From assembly GCF_013822155.1 (NCBI RefSeq), contig NZ_PNJW01000003.1, positions 1 through 64,000 of the forward strand: a stretch of DNA of 64,000 nt, written 5' to 3'. The first letter of the stretch is position 1; each line of letters begins with the position of its first letter. Position numbers and translations under genes: made by a program. This DNA is from Flavobacterium sp. (GTDB lineage Bacteria; Bacteroidota; Bacteroidia; Flavobacteriales; Flavobacteriaceae). Of this stretch, positions 1 to 8,469 are shown piece after piece. The notes below the pieces were generated by a model. The model saw only the letters and a program-made list of their open reading frames with translations, made no database searches and was not told the origin of the DNA.

Positions 1-56
1 TCTGATTAAATTAACATAATTTTAACTTTTAAATTTAATGAAAAATAATCTTTTTA

Positions 57-2045
57 CTAATTATAATCCGATCGCATTCTACCAATTCTACGGGTAATGC
101 TTACTTTAAGCTTATTGTAATCATTAATCATGGTGATGATTTCTTCCGGTGAAAGTTCCGGAGTTTCTTCCTGCATTTGCAGCATTAATTCCCGATTCAA
201 TTTATTAATAAGGTATTCTCTGAAAGTTACAATCGTTTCAGAAACCAATCGGGAAAGTATTTCCAAATCATCTTTTTCTTTTACAAAAACCTGTTTTTTA
301 TCAAGCCAACCATGCAATTGGTATTTTTCGTCATTCATTACTATATCCGTAACTATTTCAGCATGTTCCGGAAGCAAGTTATTGAGGTAATGATTTTTAT
401 CTAACGTTTCATTTTGATGATATTGTGAAACTAAATCAACATAAATGGCATTGAAAACAGGATTTGCCAATTCAATTTCATCTTCCTGTAAGCTTAAATA
501 AATCCGTTCGTAAATTTTGTGCTTTACTTTTTCAATCGTTTCAATTTCTTTTCCGTTTTCGTCAAATTGAATAAAGACATTTTCAAAATCCACCTCATGA
601 TGACCATACAACAATAAAATTTCAAGAATGGTTTTTTCAAGTAATGAAATGATGTCTACTTTTGAAACCGTTGCGGTTGTTTCATTCTTGACAACTTCAA
701 ATACTTTTTGTTCTTGTTTGAATTTTTTATTGGCTTCCGATAAATCCTTTTGAGCCATTTGAGCTAAAGTACTGAACAGCACTTCTTCTGAAATATCCAT
801 TATTCGGGCACATTCCTGAATATAAATCTCTTTTTTAATTCGGTCCGGAATTTTAGAAATGCTTGTCACCATATCCCTAATCAAATCCGCTTTTTTGATT
901 GGGTCATTTTTGGCATCCTTCATTAACAAAGATGCTTTGAACTGAATAAAGTCTTTTGAATTTTCTTCTAAATACTTCACCAATTCTTCATAAGGTGTTT
1001 TTTTGGCAAAACTATCCGGATCATCCCCGTCAGGAAAAGTACAAACTTTTACGTTCATCCCTTCTTCCAAAATCAAATCGATTCCACGAATAGAAGCTCT
1101 CAATCCGGCTGCATCGCCATCAAAAAGAACCGTAATATTTTTGGTCAATCGATTAATAAGTCGGATTTGATTTGAAGTTAAGGCCGTTCCGGAGGAGGAA
1201 ACCACATTTTCTATTCCGGCTTGATGCATTTGAATAACATCGGTATATCCTTCAACTAAATAGCAATTATCTTGTTTAGCAATCGCTTGCTTGGCGTGAA
1301 AAATTCCGTAAAGCACATTGCTTTTGTGGTAAATTTCACTTTCAGGAGAATTTAAATATTTTGCTGCTTTTTTGTCATTGGTCAAAATTCTTCCGCCAAA
1401 ACCTAAAACACGACCCGACATACTTTGTATCGGGAACATCACGCGACCTTTAAATCTGTCAAACTGCTTATCTTCACCAACGATAGTTAATCCCGTTTTT
1501 TCCAAAAACTCTAATTGGTAAGCTTTCCCTAAGGCTTCTTTGGTAAAAGCATCCCAAACATTTGGCGAATACCCTAAAGCAAATTTTTTGATGGTTTCAT
1601 TAGTAAATCCTCTTTCTTTAAAGTAGGTAAATCCAATTGCTTTGCCTTCTTCTTCCTCCCATAAAACATGCTGAAAATACTTACTGGCAAATTCAGAAAC
1701 CAAATACATACTTTCTTTTTCACTGGCTTCGATTTTGTCTTCATCGCTTGAAACGGTTTCTTCAATTTCGATGTTATACTTTTTGGCTAAATAGCGAATA
1801 GCTTCAGGGAACGAAAAATGCTCGTGCTCCATTAAAAAAGTAACCGAATTTCCTCCTTTTCCGGAGCTGAAATCCTTCCAAATCTGCTTGACCGGAGAAA
1901 CCATAAAGGAGGGCGATTTTTCGTTTGAAAACGGACTCAATCCTTTCAAATTACTTCCGGCTCGTTTGAGTTGCACAAAATCACCAATTACCTCCTCAAC
2001 ACGGGCGGTTTCAAAAACTAAATCGATGGTATTTTGTGTAATCAA
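57..2045 (-). CDS. dnaG: DNA primase DnaG
   Basis: Synthesises RNA primers for DNA replication on the lagging strand, working with the replicative helicase. The 662-residue protein has the usual order: an N-terminal zinc-ribbon-like domain (about 1-95), an RNA-polymerase/TOPRIM core with EGYTDV and the metal-binding DGDAAG motif, and a helicase-interacting C-terminal region. Length is normal for the family. The zinc ribbon is odd: the E. coli ligands (three Cys and one His) align with Leu36/Ser37, Ser40, Asp58 and Ser61, so no zinc site remains although the surrounding fold residues (PFSNEK, PSF) are kept. The start is a TTG codon; an in-frame stop lies three codons upstream and the first residues match DnaG, so no ATG start is possible. 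A TAACTTTG -7-like box lies at 2064-2071. Identification is certain. Confidence 0.97.
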   Translation of the reverse strand: MITQNTIDLVFETARVEEVIGDFVQLKRAGSNLKGLSPFSNEKSPSFMVSPVKQIWKDFSSGKGGNSVTFLMEHEHFSFPEAIRYLAKKYNIEIEETVSSDEDKIEASEKESMYLVSEFASKYFQHVLWEEEEGKAIGFTYFKERGFTNETIKKFALGYSPNVWDAFTKEALGKAYQLEFLEKTGLTIVGEDKQFDRFKGRVMFPIQSMSGRVLGFGGRILTNDKKAAKYLNSPESEIYHKSNVLYGIFHAKQAIAKQDNCYLVEGYTDVIQMHQAGIENVVSSSGTALTSNQIRLINRLTKNITVLFDGDAAGLRASIRGIDLILEEGMNVKVCTFPDGDDPDSFAKKTPYEELVKYLEENSKDFIQFKASLLMKDAKNDPIKKADLIRDMVTSISKIPDRIKKEIYIQECARIMDISEEVLFSTLAQMAQKDLSEANKKFKQEQKVFEVVKNETTATVSKVDIISLLEKTILEILLLYGHHEVDFENVFIQFDENGKEIETIEKVKHKIYERIYLSLQEDEIELANPVFNAIYVDLVSQYHQNETLDKNHYLNNLLPEHAEIVTDIVMNDEKYQLHGWLDKKQVFVKEKDDLEILSRLVSETIVTFREYLINKLNRELMLQMQEETPELSPEEIITMINDYNKLKVSITRRIGRMRSDYN

Positions 2046-2088
2046 GTAAAAAAATTAAGATTTCAAAGTTACAAAGTTTTTAAATAGA

Positions 2089-2122
2089 AAACCCTTTCAA
2101 AGCAGAAACTCTGAAAGGGTTT
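2089..2122 (-). terminator. Hairpin terminator after the sigma/anti-sigma/OM-protein operon
   Basis: Inverted arms of 11 bases (AACCCTTTCA type, 2089-2099 and 2112-2122) with a 12-base loop lie between the outer-membrane protein stop and dnaG. On the minus strand the stem is followed by a broken T run, so termination may be partial. Confidence 0.55.
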
Positions 2123-2143
2123 AAAAAAAACTAATTCAAGTAA

Positions 2144-3214
2144 TTAATTAAGATCGAAACGCAATCCTAAAGAAATGTTGTTTTGATCAATCGGATTATC
2201 TTTAAATAAACTGTTCAAATTGTATTTTACATATAATGAAGTTGAACCATAACCAAGATAACCACTCAATCCATAGACAAATGTTGATACATTAAAATCG
2301 CCTTTTTGCTTATTTTTAATTCGAATATCGTCTTCCTCATATCTTAATTTTTGAGTAGATTGATAGTTTAAACCTCCAAAACCACCCACTCCTAATCGCA
2401 CGCTTTTGTGTGTTCTGAATTTTGAAACACCATCATCCCCAACTGTTTTTGGCGTGAAATCAAATTCCAAATGAACAGGCAACACCACCATAGAATTTCT
2501 GAATTTATTTTCATTTAAATCTCTATCAAACGTTTGCAGCTCCGTCACATCACCATCTTTTACAAAATAGCGATTATCTGTTGGTCTCAAATTATTGTAC
2601 ATTAATGACAATCCGTACTTAATATGAAGTAAATTATTCTCTTTCAAAATTCTGGTATTAAAGGTAAATCCCCATTCAAAGAAATTAGATCCCCAAGTTT
2701 TAAAATCGCTGTTTTCAAGAGAATTAGAATCCCCATCTGTAATTAAATTGTTCAATCCAAAGGCAAAAACAAATTGAGAAGTCGTTCTTCGTTCTGATTT
2801 TGATTTACATTTCCATCCTTTAAAATCGTCGTCATCTAAATCCCATTGAATTATCACTTTCTTGTTATTCACACTACTGCTGTCAGTTGAGCTTAGAAAT
2901 TTTCCATCTACTTGATCTTTAACCAAATCATCTAGCTTTGCTTGTTCAGCAGCTATTCTGCGTTCAATGTTTCTTGCTCTTTCTTCTGCCGCTTTTAATT
3001 TTTTTTCATCTGCTTGAGTTGCAGTAATGGTTCCACTTTCAAGTAATTTGTTGATTTCTTCTACTTCCGCTTTTAAAGCTGTTTTTTCCTCTGTTGTTAT
3101 GCTTGTAATACTATTAGCAATAACTTTAGCTTGTTGTTCAAACGTTTCCTGTCCGTAAATTTGGGTCAGGAAAGTGCATAGCAATGCTGCTACATAAAAA
3201 ATAATTTTTTGCAT
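2144..3214 (-). CDS. Secreted outer-membrane beta-barrel-like protein with N-terminal coiled coil
   Basis: A 356-residue protein of unknown function. It starts with a signal peptide (Met1 to about Gly21, ending IYGQ). Residues 22-105 are Glu/Lys/Ala-rich and look like a coiled coil. From about residue 145 the sequence alternates polar and aromatic residues (GWGF-, GVGGFGGLNY- and LGYGSTSLYVKYN-like strands) and ends with a phenylalanine-containing strand (LGLRFDLN), as in outer-membrane barrels of the OmpA/PorT-like kind. It is the last gene of a three-gene unit behind an ECF sigma factor and its putative anti-sigma factor, so it may be a sensor, a target or a structural output of that pathway. 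The barrel call is from pattern only. Confidence 0.7.
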   Translation of the reverse strand: MQKIIFYVAALLCTFLTQIYGQETFEQQAKVIANSITSITTEEKTALKAEVEEINKLLESGTITATQADEKKLKAAEERARNIERRIAAEQAKLDDLVKDQVDGKFLSSTDSSSVNNKKVIIQWDLDDDDFKGWKCKSKSERRTTSQFVFAFGLNNLITDGDSNSLENSDFKTWGSNFFEWGFTFNTRILKENNLLHIKYGLSLMYNNLRPTDNRYFVKDGDVTELQTFDRDLNENKFRNSMVVLPVHLEFDFTPKTVGDDGVSKFRTHKSVRLGVGGFGGLNYQSTQKLRYEEDDIRIKNKQKGDFNVSTFVYGLSGYLGYGSTSLYVKYNLNSLFKDNPIDQNNISLGLRFDLN

Positions 3215-3250
3215 AATTTTAAAATTTAACTGTTCGTGATTTGATTGTTT

Positions 3251-3928
3251 TTACTCGTTATTGCGATTAGCCAACATTGACTTTACCGAATTGTATTTTT
3301 TATTAATCGATTGAATAACTTTGTCTCTAAATGTTTCTTCGACTTCTTTTTCTGCCGAAGAAAGTAAAGTATTAGCATCTACTTTTACAGATGGTTTTTT
3401 TGAAAGTGTTGGTATTTCAAATTTTTCTCCGGTTTCGATTTCAGCCAGAAGTGATTCGGCATTGACGTATTTATTTATTGCTTCTTTTGGTTGATTTTCA
3501 ACGATTACTTCTTCTGTTTTGGAATGATTATCTAATAAAAAATCTTTTTTAGGATTAATTGCAATAGGTTGTTCATCCATTTTTTTATTTGATTGATTTA
3601 TTATGGCAACTTCTTCCTTATTGTCTTCGGATGAAATAGTGTTTTCTATTTCGTTTAGATTTTCAACTTTTTCTATTTCGCTTTCCAAAACAATTGGGTT
3701 AGATGGGATTACATTTTCAATAGAATTTTCTTTATTCAATATAAAAATTCCAATCAATGTGAATCCAACAAAAACAGCTGCAATGGAAAGCCATTTATAA
3801 TTTCTTTTCGGTTTTTGTTCTGTAACAGAGAGCATCGCATCTAAACGATCCCATGCATTGGCTGATGGTTGAATCGTTCGTTGATTCAACTTCTCTCTCA
3901 TTTTATTTTCTACCTTATTCGGTTCCAC
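3251..3928 (-). CDS. Putative membrane anti-sigma factor
   Basis: A 225-residue single-pass membrane protein. The N-terminal 43 residues are cytoplasmic-type and carry the short motif SANAWDRLDAML, common in Flavobacterium proteins encoded beside ECF sigma factors. One hydrophobic helix follows (about 45-64), then a long Glu/Lys/Asn-rich periplasmic tail. There is no recognisable zinc-binding anti-sigma motif (no HxxxCxxC). The start is GTG, overlapping the sigma gene end by 14 bases, which suggests translational coupling; the next ATG (Met10) would lose conserved-looking residues. The role is inferred from position and topology. Confidence 0.65.
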   Translation of the reverse strand: MEPNKVENKMREKLNQRTIQPSANAWDRLDAMLSVTEQKPKRNYKWLSIAAVFVGFTLIGIFILNKENSIENVIPSNPIVLESEIEKVENLNEIENTISSEDNKEEVAIINQSNKKMDEQPIAINPKKDFLLDNHSKTEEVIVENQPKEAINKYVNAESLLAEIETGEKFEIPTLSKKPSVKVDANTLLSSAEKEVEETFRDKVIQSINKKYNSVKSMLANRNNE

Positions 3929-4475
3929 TGTCGTAATTTTTTAATTTGGTAATCTGTTCTTGCAGTAGTTTTCTGGCGTGAGATAATTGCGATTTTGATG
4001 TCCCTTCGTTTATTCCTAACATTACTGCTATTTCTTGATGTTTGTACCCTTCTATTGCATAAAGATTGAAAATCATACGGTAACCATCCGGTAAACCATC
4101 AATGAGAAACTGAATATCATCAACCGAAAATTTGCTTTCAATATCATTATGCCTTTCCTCAAAAAAAGTTTCTTCTTCGATGAATTTGACTTGTTTTTGA
4201 ACTCTTATAAATGAAACACATTCATTAATCATGATTCGCCTAATCCAACCTTCAAAACTTCCTTTATGTTCAAATTTTTTAAGATTCGTAAATACCTTCA
4301 TAAATGAGGTTAACATAACATCTTCCGCTTGCTGCAAATCTTTTATATACTGTCGGCAAACACTTAACATTTTAGGCGAAAATTTGGCATAAATTTGCTG
4401 CTGAGCAAATCGATTTTGTTCAATAGCCATTCGAATGGTAGTCTGTTCGTCTTGATGTAAGTTAATTACTTTCAT
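3915..4475 (-). CDS. ECF-type RNA polymerase sigma factor (sigma-70 family)
   Basis: Directs RNA polymerase to a dedicated promoter set. The 186-residue protein has only regions 2 and 4, as expected for an ECF factor. Region 2 spans about 28-98 (DLQQAEDVMLTSFMKVF, then GSFEGWIRRIMINECVSF). Region 4 spans about 128-178, with the helix-turn-helix EGYKHQEIAVMLGINEGTSKSQL. It is followed, with overlap, by a membrane protein that probably holds it inactive, and then by an outer-membrane protein gene. The stimulus is not visible from the sequence. Three GGTAA-type direct repeats lie just upstream. Confidence 0.93.
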   Translation of the reverse strand: MKVINLHQDEQTTIRMAIEQNRFAQQQIYAKFSPKMLSVCRQYIKDLQQAEDVMLTSFMKVFTNLKKFEHKGSFEGWIRRIMINECVSFIRVQKQVKFIEEETFFEERHNDIESKFSVDDIQFLIDGLPDGYRMIFNLYAIEGYKHQEIAVMLGINEGTSKSQLSHARKLLQEQITKLKNYDSGTE

Positions 4476-4710
4476 TTTTTTAAAGGTAATTGGTAAATGG
4501 TCATGGGTAATTGATCACTTCCGTTTAACAATTTTTTTAAAATAAGATTCTATAGTTATAGACGAATGAAAGATGAAAAAGGTTGCATGGGTTTATAAAA
4601 AAAATTGAAATAAATCATAATGTATTTAATATCAATCGTTTAAATTGTAATTTATTTTGAGATTCTTCCTTCGTCAGAATGACAAGTTTGCTAAAAACTG
4701 TGACTGAAAA

Positions 4711-5691
4711 CTACTTCTTTCGTTCAATTACATAATTCACCATCAAAAGCAGGGCTTCTTTGTAATCTGATGCTGGAAAATCTTCTAAAAGCAAAAGAGC
4801 TTCCTGCTGAAATTGGATCATTTTTTGTTCAGCATAAGTCAAACCATTACTGCTTTTTACAAAGGCAATGACTTCTTTGACTCTTTTTTTATCCAAATTA
4901 TGGTTTTTAATAGAGTTGATAAGCCAGCTTTTCTCTTTTGAGGAACAAGTATTCAACGTATAAATTAAAGGAAGTGTCATTTTTTGTTCCTTGATATCAA
5001 TCCCAGTTGGTTTACCAATAGCTTCCTCAGTATAGTCAAATAAATCGTCTTTTATTTGAAAAGCCATTCCTATTAGTTCACCAAACTTTCTCATTCTTTC
5101 AACTACTTCCATATTTTCCGGCAAAACGGAACAAGCTCCCAAAGAACAACAAGCGGCAATTAATGTTGCTGTTTTTTGGCGGATAATTTCATAATAGATG
5201 TCTTCTGTAATATCTAAACGACGGGCTTTTTCAATTTGAAGCAATTCCCCTTCACTCATTTCGCGAACAGCAACAGAAATTATTTTCAATAAGTCAAAAT
5301 CGTTGTTGTCAATGGAAAGCAACAAACCTTTAGATAATAGAAAATCACCCACTAAAACGGCAATTTTGTTTTTCCACAATGCATTGATAGAGAAAAATCC
5401 ACGACGACGATTGCTATCATCCACAACATCATCATGAACCAACGTTGCCGTATGAATCAATTCGATAACCGAGGCTCCTCGAAAAGTTCGTTCATTTACG
5501 ATTCCGTCGGATACCATTTTTGCCGCCAGAAAAACAAACATCGGCCGCATTTGTTTACCTTTTCGGTTGACAATATAATAGGTTATTCGGTTGAGCAACG
5601 CCACTTTAGAAGACATCGATTCATAGAACTTTTTTTCAAAAAGTTCCATTTCAGCGAGTATGGGTTGTTTAATTTGTTCGGTGATTTTCAT
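4711..5691 (-). CDS. Polyprenyl diphosphate synthase (IspB-like)
   Basis: Extends farnesyl- or geranylgeranyl-type diphosphate with isopentenyl diphosphate to make a long isoprenoid chain, here most likely the side chain of menaquinone. The 326-residue protein shows both aspartate-rich motifs of all-trans prenyl transferases: DDVVD at residues 87-91 and DDLFD at 215-219, plus the GKQMRP substrate motif at 45-50. Length fits the long-chain branch rather than short-chain IspA. A good promoter lies 8 bases before the start codon, so the mRNA is nearly leaderless. It is separate from rlmN upstream (47-base gap). Confidence 0.92.
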   Translation of the reverse strand: MKITEQIKQPILAEMELFEKKFYESMSSKVALLNRITYYIVNRKGKQMRPMFVFLAAKMVSDGIVNERTFRGASVIELIHTATLVHDDVVDDSNRRRGFFSINALWKNKIAVLVGDFLLSKGLLLSIDNNDFDLLKIISVAVREMSEGELLQIEKARRLDITEDIYYEIIRQKTATLIAACCSLGACSVLPENMEVVERMRKFGELIGMAFQIKDDLFDYTEEAIGKPTGIDIKEQKMTLPLIYTLNTCSSKEKSWLINSIKNHNLDKKRVKEVIAFVKSSNGLTYAEQKMIQFQQEALLLLEDFPASDYKEALLLMVNYVIERKK

Positions 5692-5698
5692 GAAAGTT

Positions 5699-5729
5699 CA
5701 AAGATAGTCAGAAAGTTAGAAAATCACAA
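5699..5729 (-). promoter_or_regulatory. Promoter of the polyprenyl synthase gene
   Basis: On the minus strand a TTG (-33, 5727-5729) is followed after 20 bases by TATCTTTG (-7, 5699-5706), a perfect match to the Bacteroidota consensus TAnnTTTG. The predicted transcript starts only a few bases before the ATG. Confidence 0.55.
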
Positions 5730-5738
5730 TAGCCATAA

Positions 5739-6791
5739 TTAGGATATTGCTTCATTTTTATTCGCCAACTGACCACAAGCAGCATCAATATCTTTCCCTC
5801 GACTTCTTCTTACTTTGGCAATCACGCCAATTTTATCCAAAGCAGAAACGTAATGTTCTAATGCATCATCAGAAGCTTGTTGAAACATTCCGTCGTCAAT
5901 TGGGTTATATTCAATTAAATTGACTTTACATGGCACATATTTACAAAACTTAACCAAAGCATCAATCGATTTTTTATCATCATTGATTCCTTTCCAAACC
6001 ACATATTCGTAAGTAATTTTGCTTTTGGTTTTTTGGTACCAATATTCCAAACTTTCACGTAATTCCTTTAAAGGAAAACTTTTTGAAAACGGCATAATTT
6101 CAGCCCGAATTTCATCGATGGCAGAATGAAGAGAAACTGCTAATTTGAACTTAACTTCTTCATCGGCCATTTTTTTTATCATTTTCGGAATTCCGGAAGT
6201 AGAAAGTGTAATTCGTTTAGGCGACATACCCAATCCTTCCGGAGAAGTAATCATATCAATCGCTTTGAGCACATTATTGTAATTCATTAACGGTTCACCC
6301 ATTCCCATAAAAACAATATTGGAAAGTGGTCGATCAAAGTACAATCGGCTTTGGTTATCGATGGCAACTACTTGGTCATAAATTTCATCCGGATTAAGGT
6401 TTCGCATCCGTTTTAAACGAGCAGTCGCACAAAAATTACAATCTAAACTGCAACCAACCTGACTAGAAACGCAGGCTGTTGTTCGGGTAGCTGTTGGTAT
6501 TAAAACGCTTTCTACCACCAAACCATCATATAATCGAACGGCATTTTTTACGGTTCCATCTTCACTGCGTTGCATTTGATCAACTTTAATATGGTTGATA
6601 ACAAAATTATCTTCCAGCATCTGACGGGTTTCCTTAGAAATATTAGTCATATCATCAAATTGATAGACTTTTTTACTCCACAACCATTCGTAAATCTGAT
6701 TACCACGAAAGGCTTTATCGCCTTGTGAAACAAAAAATTCTCTAAGTTGTTCTTTGGTTAATGCTCGAATGTCTTTTTTGGTGGTATTCAT
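5739..6791 (-). CDS. rlmN: Dual-specificity 23S rRNA/tRNA m2A methyltransferase RlmN
   Basis: A radical-SAM enzyme that methylates C2 of A2503 in 23S rRNA and A37 of some tRNAs. The 350-residue protein has the cluster-binding CxxxCxxC motif at Cys114, Cys118 and Cys121 (GCSLDCNFCA), the glycine-rich VFMGMGEPLMNY stretch, and the conserved C-terminal Cys339 (AACGQL) that carries the methyl intermediate in RlmN. Length and motif order are normal. The gene is divergent from the O-methyltransferase, sharing a 72-base spacer. Confidence 0.97.
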   Translation of the reverse strand: MNTTKKDIRALTKEQLREFFVSQGDKAFRGNQIYEWLWSKKVYQFDDMTNISKETRQMLEDNFVINHIKVDQMQRSEDGTVKNAVRLYDGLVVESVLIPTATRTTACVSSQVGCSLDCNFCATARLKRMRNLNPDEIYDQVVAIDNQSRLYFDRPLSNIVFMGMGEPLMNYNNVLKAIDMITSPEGLGMSPKRITLSTSGIPKMIKKMADEEVKFKLAVSLHSAIDEIRAEIMPFSKSFPLKELRESLEYWYQKTKSKITYEYVVWKGINDDKKSIDALVKFCKYVPCKVNLIEYNPIDDGMFQQASDDALEHYVSALDKIGVIAKVRRSRGKDIDAACGQLANKNEAIS

Positions 6792-6811
6792 GGTGCAAAA
6801 ATAGGAAGTAT

Positions 6812-6846
6812 TTGTGGATTAGGTAAGTTAGTAATTTGTAATTTTG
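6812..6846 (+). promoter_or_regulatory. Probable promoter of the O-methyltransferase gene
   Basis: TTG at 6812-6814 and TAATTTTG at 6839-6846 (a perfect TAnnTTTG) precede the start codon by 17 bases. The 24-base spacer is slightly long. Confidence 0.35.
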
Positions 6847-6863
6847 TCCAAAATAAATTTTAA

Positions 6864-7505
6864 ATGCATTTCCTTTCTGAAGATTTAGAAGATTACGTTG
6901 CCTTTCATTCACAAAATGAGCCTGAATTATTGGCCCAACTAAACAAAGAAACTTATCAGAAAATTTTACTGCCACGCATGTTGAGCGGTCATTTTCAGGG
7001 AAGAGTTTTAAGTATGTTATCAAAATTAATTCGACCAATATCTATTTTAGAAATCGGAACATATACCGGTTATGCAACATTATGTTTATGTGAAGGCATG
7101 CAAGAAAACGGAATGGTTCACACCATTGACATTAAAGAAGAATTAGTTGATTTTCAACGAAAATATTTTGATAAATCGCCGTGGGGAAGTCAAATTGTAC
7201 AACATTTAGGCGAAGCTATTGACGTTATTCCAACGATAGAAACCAAATTTGATTTAGTTTTTATTGATGCAGACAAAGAAAATTACCTCAACTATTATGA
7301 ATTGATTGTTCCGAAAATGAATAAAGGGGGAATTATTTTATCTGACAATGTTTTATGGTCAGGAAAAGTAGTTGAGTCCTTGAAAGAAGGTGATTTGAGT
7401 ACTAAAATATTATTGGAATACAACAAACGATTAAACGATGACCCAAGAGTAGAAACAGTTTTGTTGCCTATTCGTGATGGTCTTACCGTTAGTCGGGTAC
7501 TTTAA
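6864..7505 (+). CDS. SAM-dependent O-methyltransferase (family 3, COMT-like)
   Basis: A 213-residue class I methyltransferase of the caffeoyl-CoA/catechol O-methyltransferase family. SAM-binding motif I is EIGTYTGYATLCL (about 56-68). The acidic metal-binding stretch is FIDADKENYLNYYE (about 132-145), followed by SDNVLWSGKV (about 158-167). The natural acceptor is unknown for the bacterial members, often a catechol- or hydroxyl-bearing small molecule. Its 3' end overlaps the convergent PAP2 gene by 4 bases. Confidence 0.9.
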   Translation: MHFLSEDLEDYVAFHSQNEPELLAQLNKETYQKILLPRMLSGHFQGRVLSMLSKLIRPISILEIGTYTGYATLCLCEGMQENGMVHTIDIKEELVDFQRKYFDKSPWGSQIVQHLGEAIDVIPTIETKFDLVFIDADKENYLNYYELIVPKMNKGGIILSDNVLWSGKVVESLKEGDLSTKILLEYNKRLNDDPRVETVLLPIRDGLTVSRVL

Positions 7506-8065
7506 TTCAAAGGGAAATATTTCGCTTGAAAAAGAATGTAAATTCTATAAAAAAGTGTCCCTGTAAAAAGACCAAAAATATAGCCTGCTAAAATATCACT
7601 TGGAAAATGTAATCCTAAATAAATTCGGCTGTAAGCAAAAACCAAAGGAAATAGAAATAATAGCAATCCAAAGCGATAATATTTTCTGAAAATCAAAAAA
7701 AAGAAAGTTGTAGAAGCCAAGGAATTCGAAGCATGGCCTGAAAAAAAACTATGAGAAACGCGTTCTTGAACGACTCGAATATAATCTTTTACAGCCGGAT
7801 CATTACAAGGCCTAAGTCTTTCAAAACTAAATTTAAACAAATTTGTAATTTGGTCAGTTGCTACTATGAGTAACGCAAGAAAAAGCACAAAAAAACCAAA
7901 TTGTTTCCACCCAATTTTTTTAATTAATAAATAAAATAATACTGCAAAAAAGGGAGCCCAATAAAATTGTTTAGTAATCGCTAGCCAAAATCCATCCCAC
8001 TGTTCAGAGCCAAGGTTATTGAGAAAAAAAAGTGCTTTTTTATCGATTTCAATTAATTTTTCCAA
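7502..8065 (-). CDS. PAP2-family membrane phosphatase
   Basis: An integral membrane acid phosphatase of 187 residues; candidates are undecaprenyl-diphosphate, lipid A or phosphatidyl-glycerophosphate phosphatase activity. All three PAP2 motifs are intact: KX6RP (Lys78 to Pro86), the SGH motif (Ser109-Gly110-His111) and SRX5HX3D (Ser146, Arg147, His153, Asp157). Hydrophobic helices flank them. The start codon is TTG, two bases after the stop of the TatA-like gene, so translation is probably coupled; no in-frame ATG exists near the N terminus. Confidence 0.9.
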   Translation of the reverse strand: MEKLIEIDKKALFFLNNLGSEQWDGFWLAITKQFYWAPFFAVLFYLLIKKIGWKQFGFFVLFLALLIVATDQITNLFKFSFERLRPCNDPAVKDYIRVVQERVSHSFFSGHASNSLASTTFFFLIFRKYYRFGLLLFLFPLVFAYSRIYLGLHFPSDILAGYIFGLFTGTLFYRIYILFQAKYFPLN

Positions 8066-8067
8066 AG

Positions 8068-8412
8068 CTATAATTGTCTTTTAATTGGACCGGTAATTTG
8101 TTCTATATCTTCCTTTGTTTTTTCAATTTCAGTTTTGAAAGCAGTATCTAAATCAGTTGGTTTAACAATGTCGTTAAAATCTTGTTTTACTTTTTGTATT
8201 TCCTGAGAAATTCCGGAAGATAAATTTTGTGCATCTAATCCGTTTGCATCGGCACTTTTTTGGATTTCACTTTTAATGTCATCCGTTGCATGTTTAAGTT
8301 GCCGCATCATCTTACCTAATGTTCTGGCAATGTCAGGAATCTTATCAGAGCCAAAAAGCATAAGAACCACAAAAATGATGAGAATAAACTCTCCTCCTCC
8401 AATTCCAAACAT
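8068..8412 (-). CDS. tatA: TatA/Hcf106-family twin-arginine translocase protein
   Basis: Small pore-forming or adaptor subunit of the Tat system, which exports folded proteins. The 114-residue protein has the classic layout: a short N-terminal transmembrane helix (about 7-21), the Phe-Gly hinge (FGSDKIPDIARTLGK), an amphipathic helix, then a charged tail. This could be TatA or TatB; Bacteroidota often carry several TatA/B-type proteins and no tatC is beside it. A TATATTTG -7 box lies at 8433-8440 on the minus strand, so it probably heads a two-gene unit with the PAP2 phosphatase. Confidence 0.88.
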   Translation of the reverse strand: MFGIGGGEFILIIFVVLMLFGSDKIPDIARTLGKMMRQLKHATDDIKSEIQKSADANGLDAQNLSSGISQEIQKVKQDFNDIVKPTDLDTAFKTEIEKTKEDIEQITGPIKRQL

Positions 8413-8469
8413 AATTAGATTATTATTTTGAGCAAATATACGAAGAATTTCAGCTTTGATTAAACCGGA

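Noticed and set aside
6796..6803. TATTTTTG box on the minus strand four bases before the rlmN start codon
   Set aside because: No TTG at a usable -33 distance; in such AT-rich spacer DNA a single box this close to the ATG is weak evidence for a leaderless rlmN transcript.
6742..7038. 98-residue open frame on the minus strand across the rlmN/O-methyltransferase spacer
   Set aside because: It runs antisense through the start of the O-methyltransferase and out of frame through rlmN; it has no domain and crosses both promoters.
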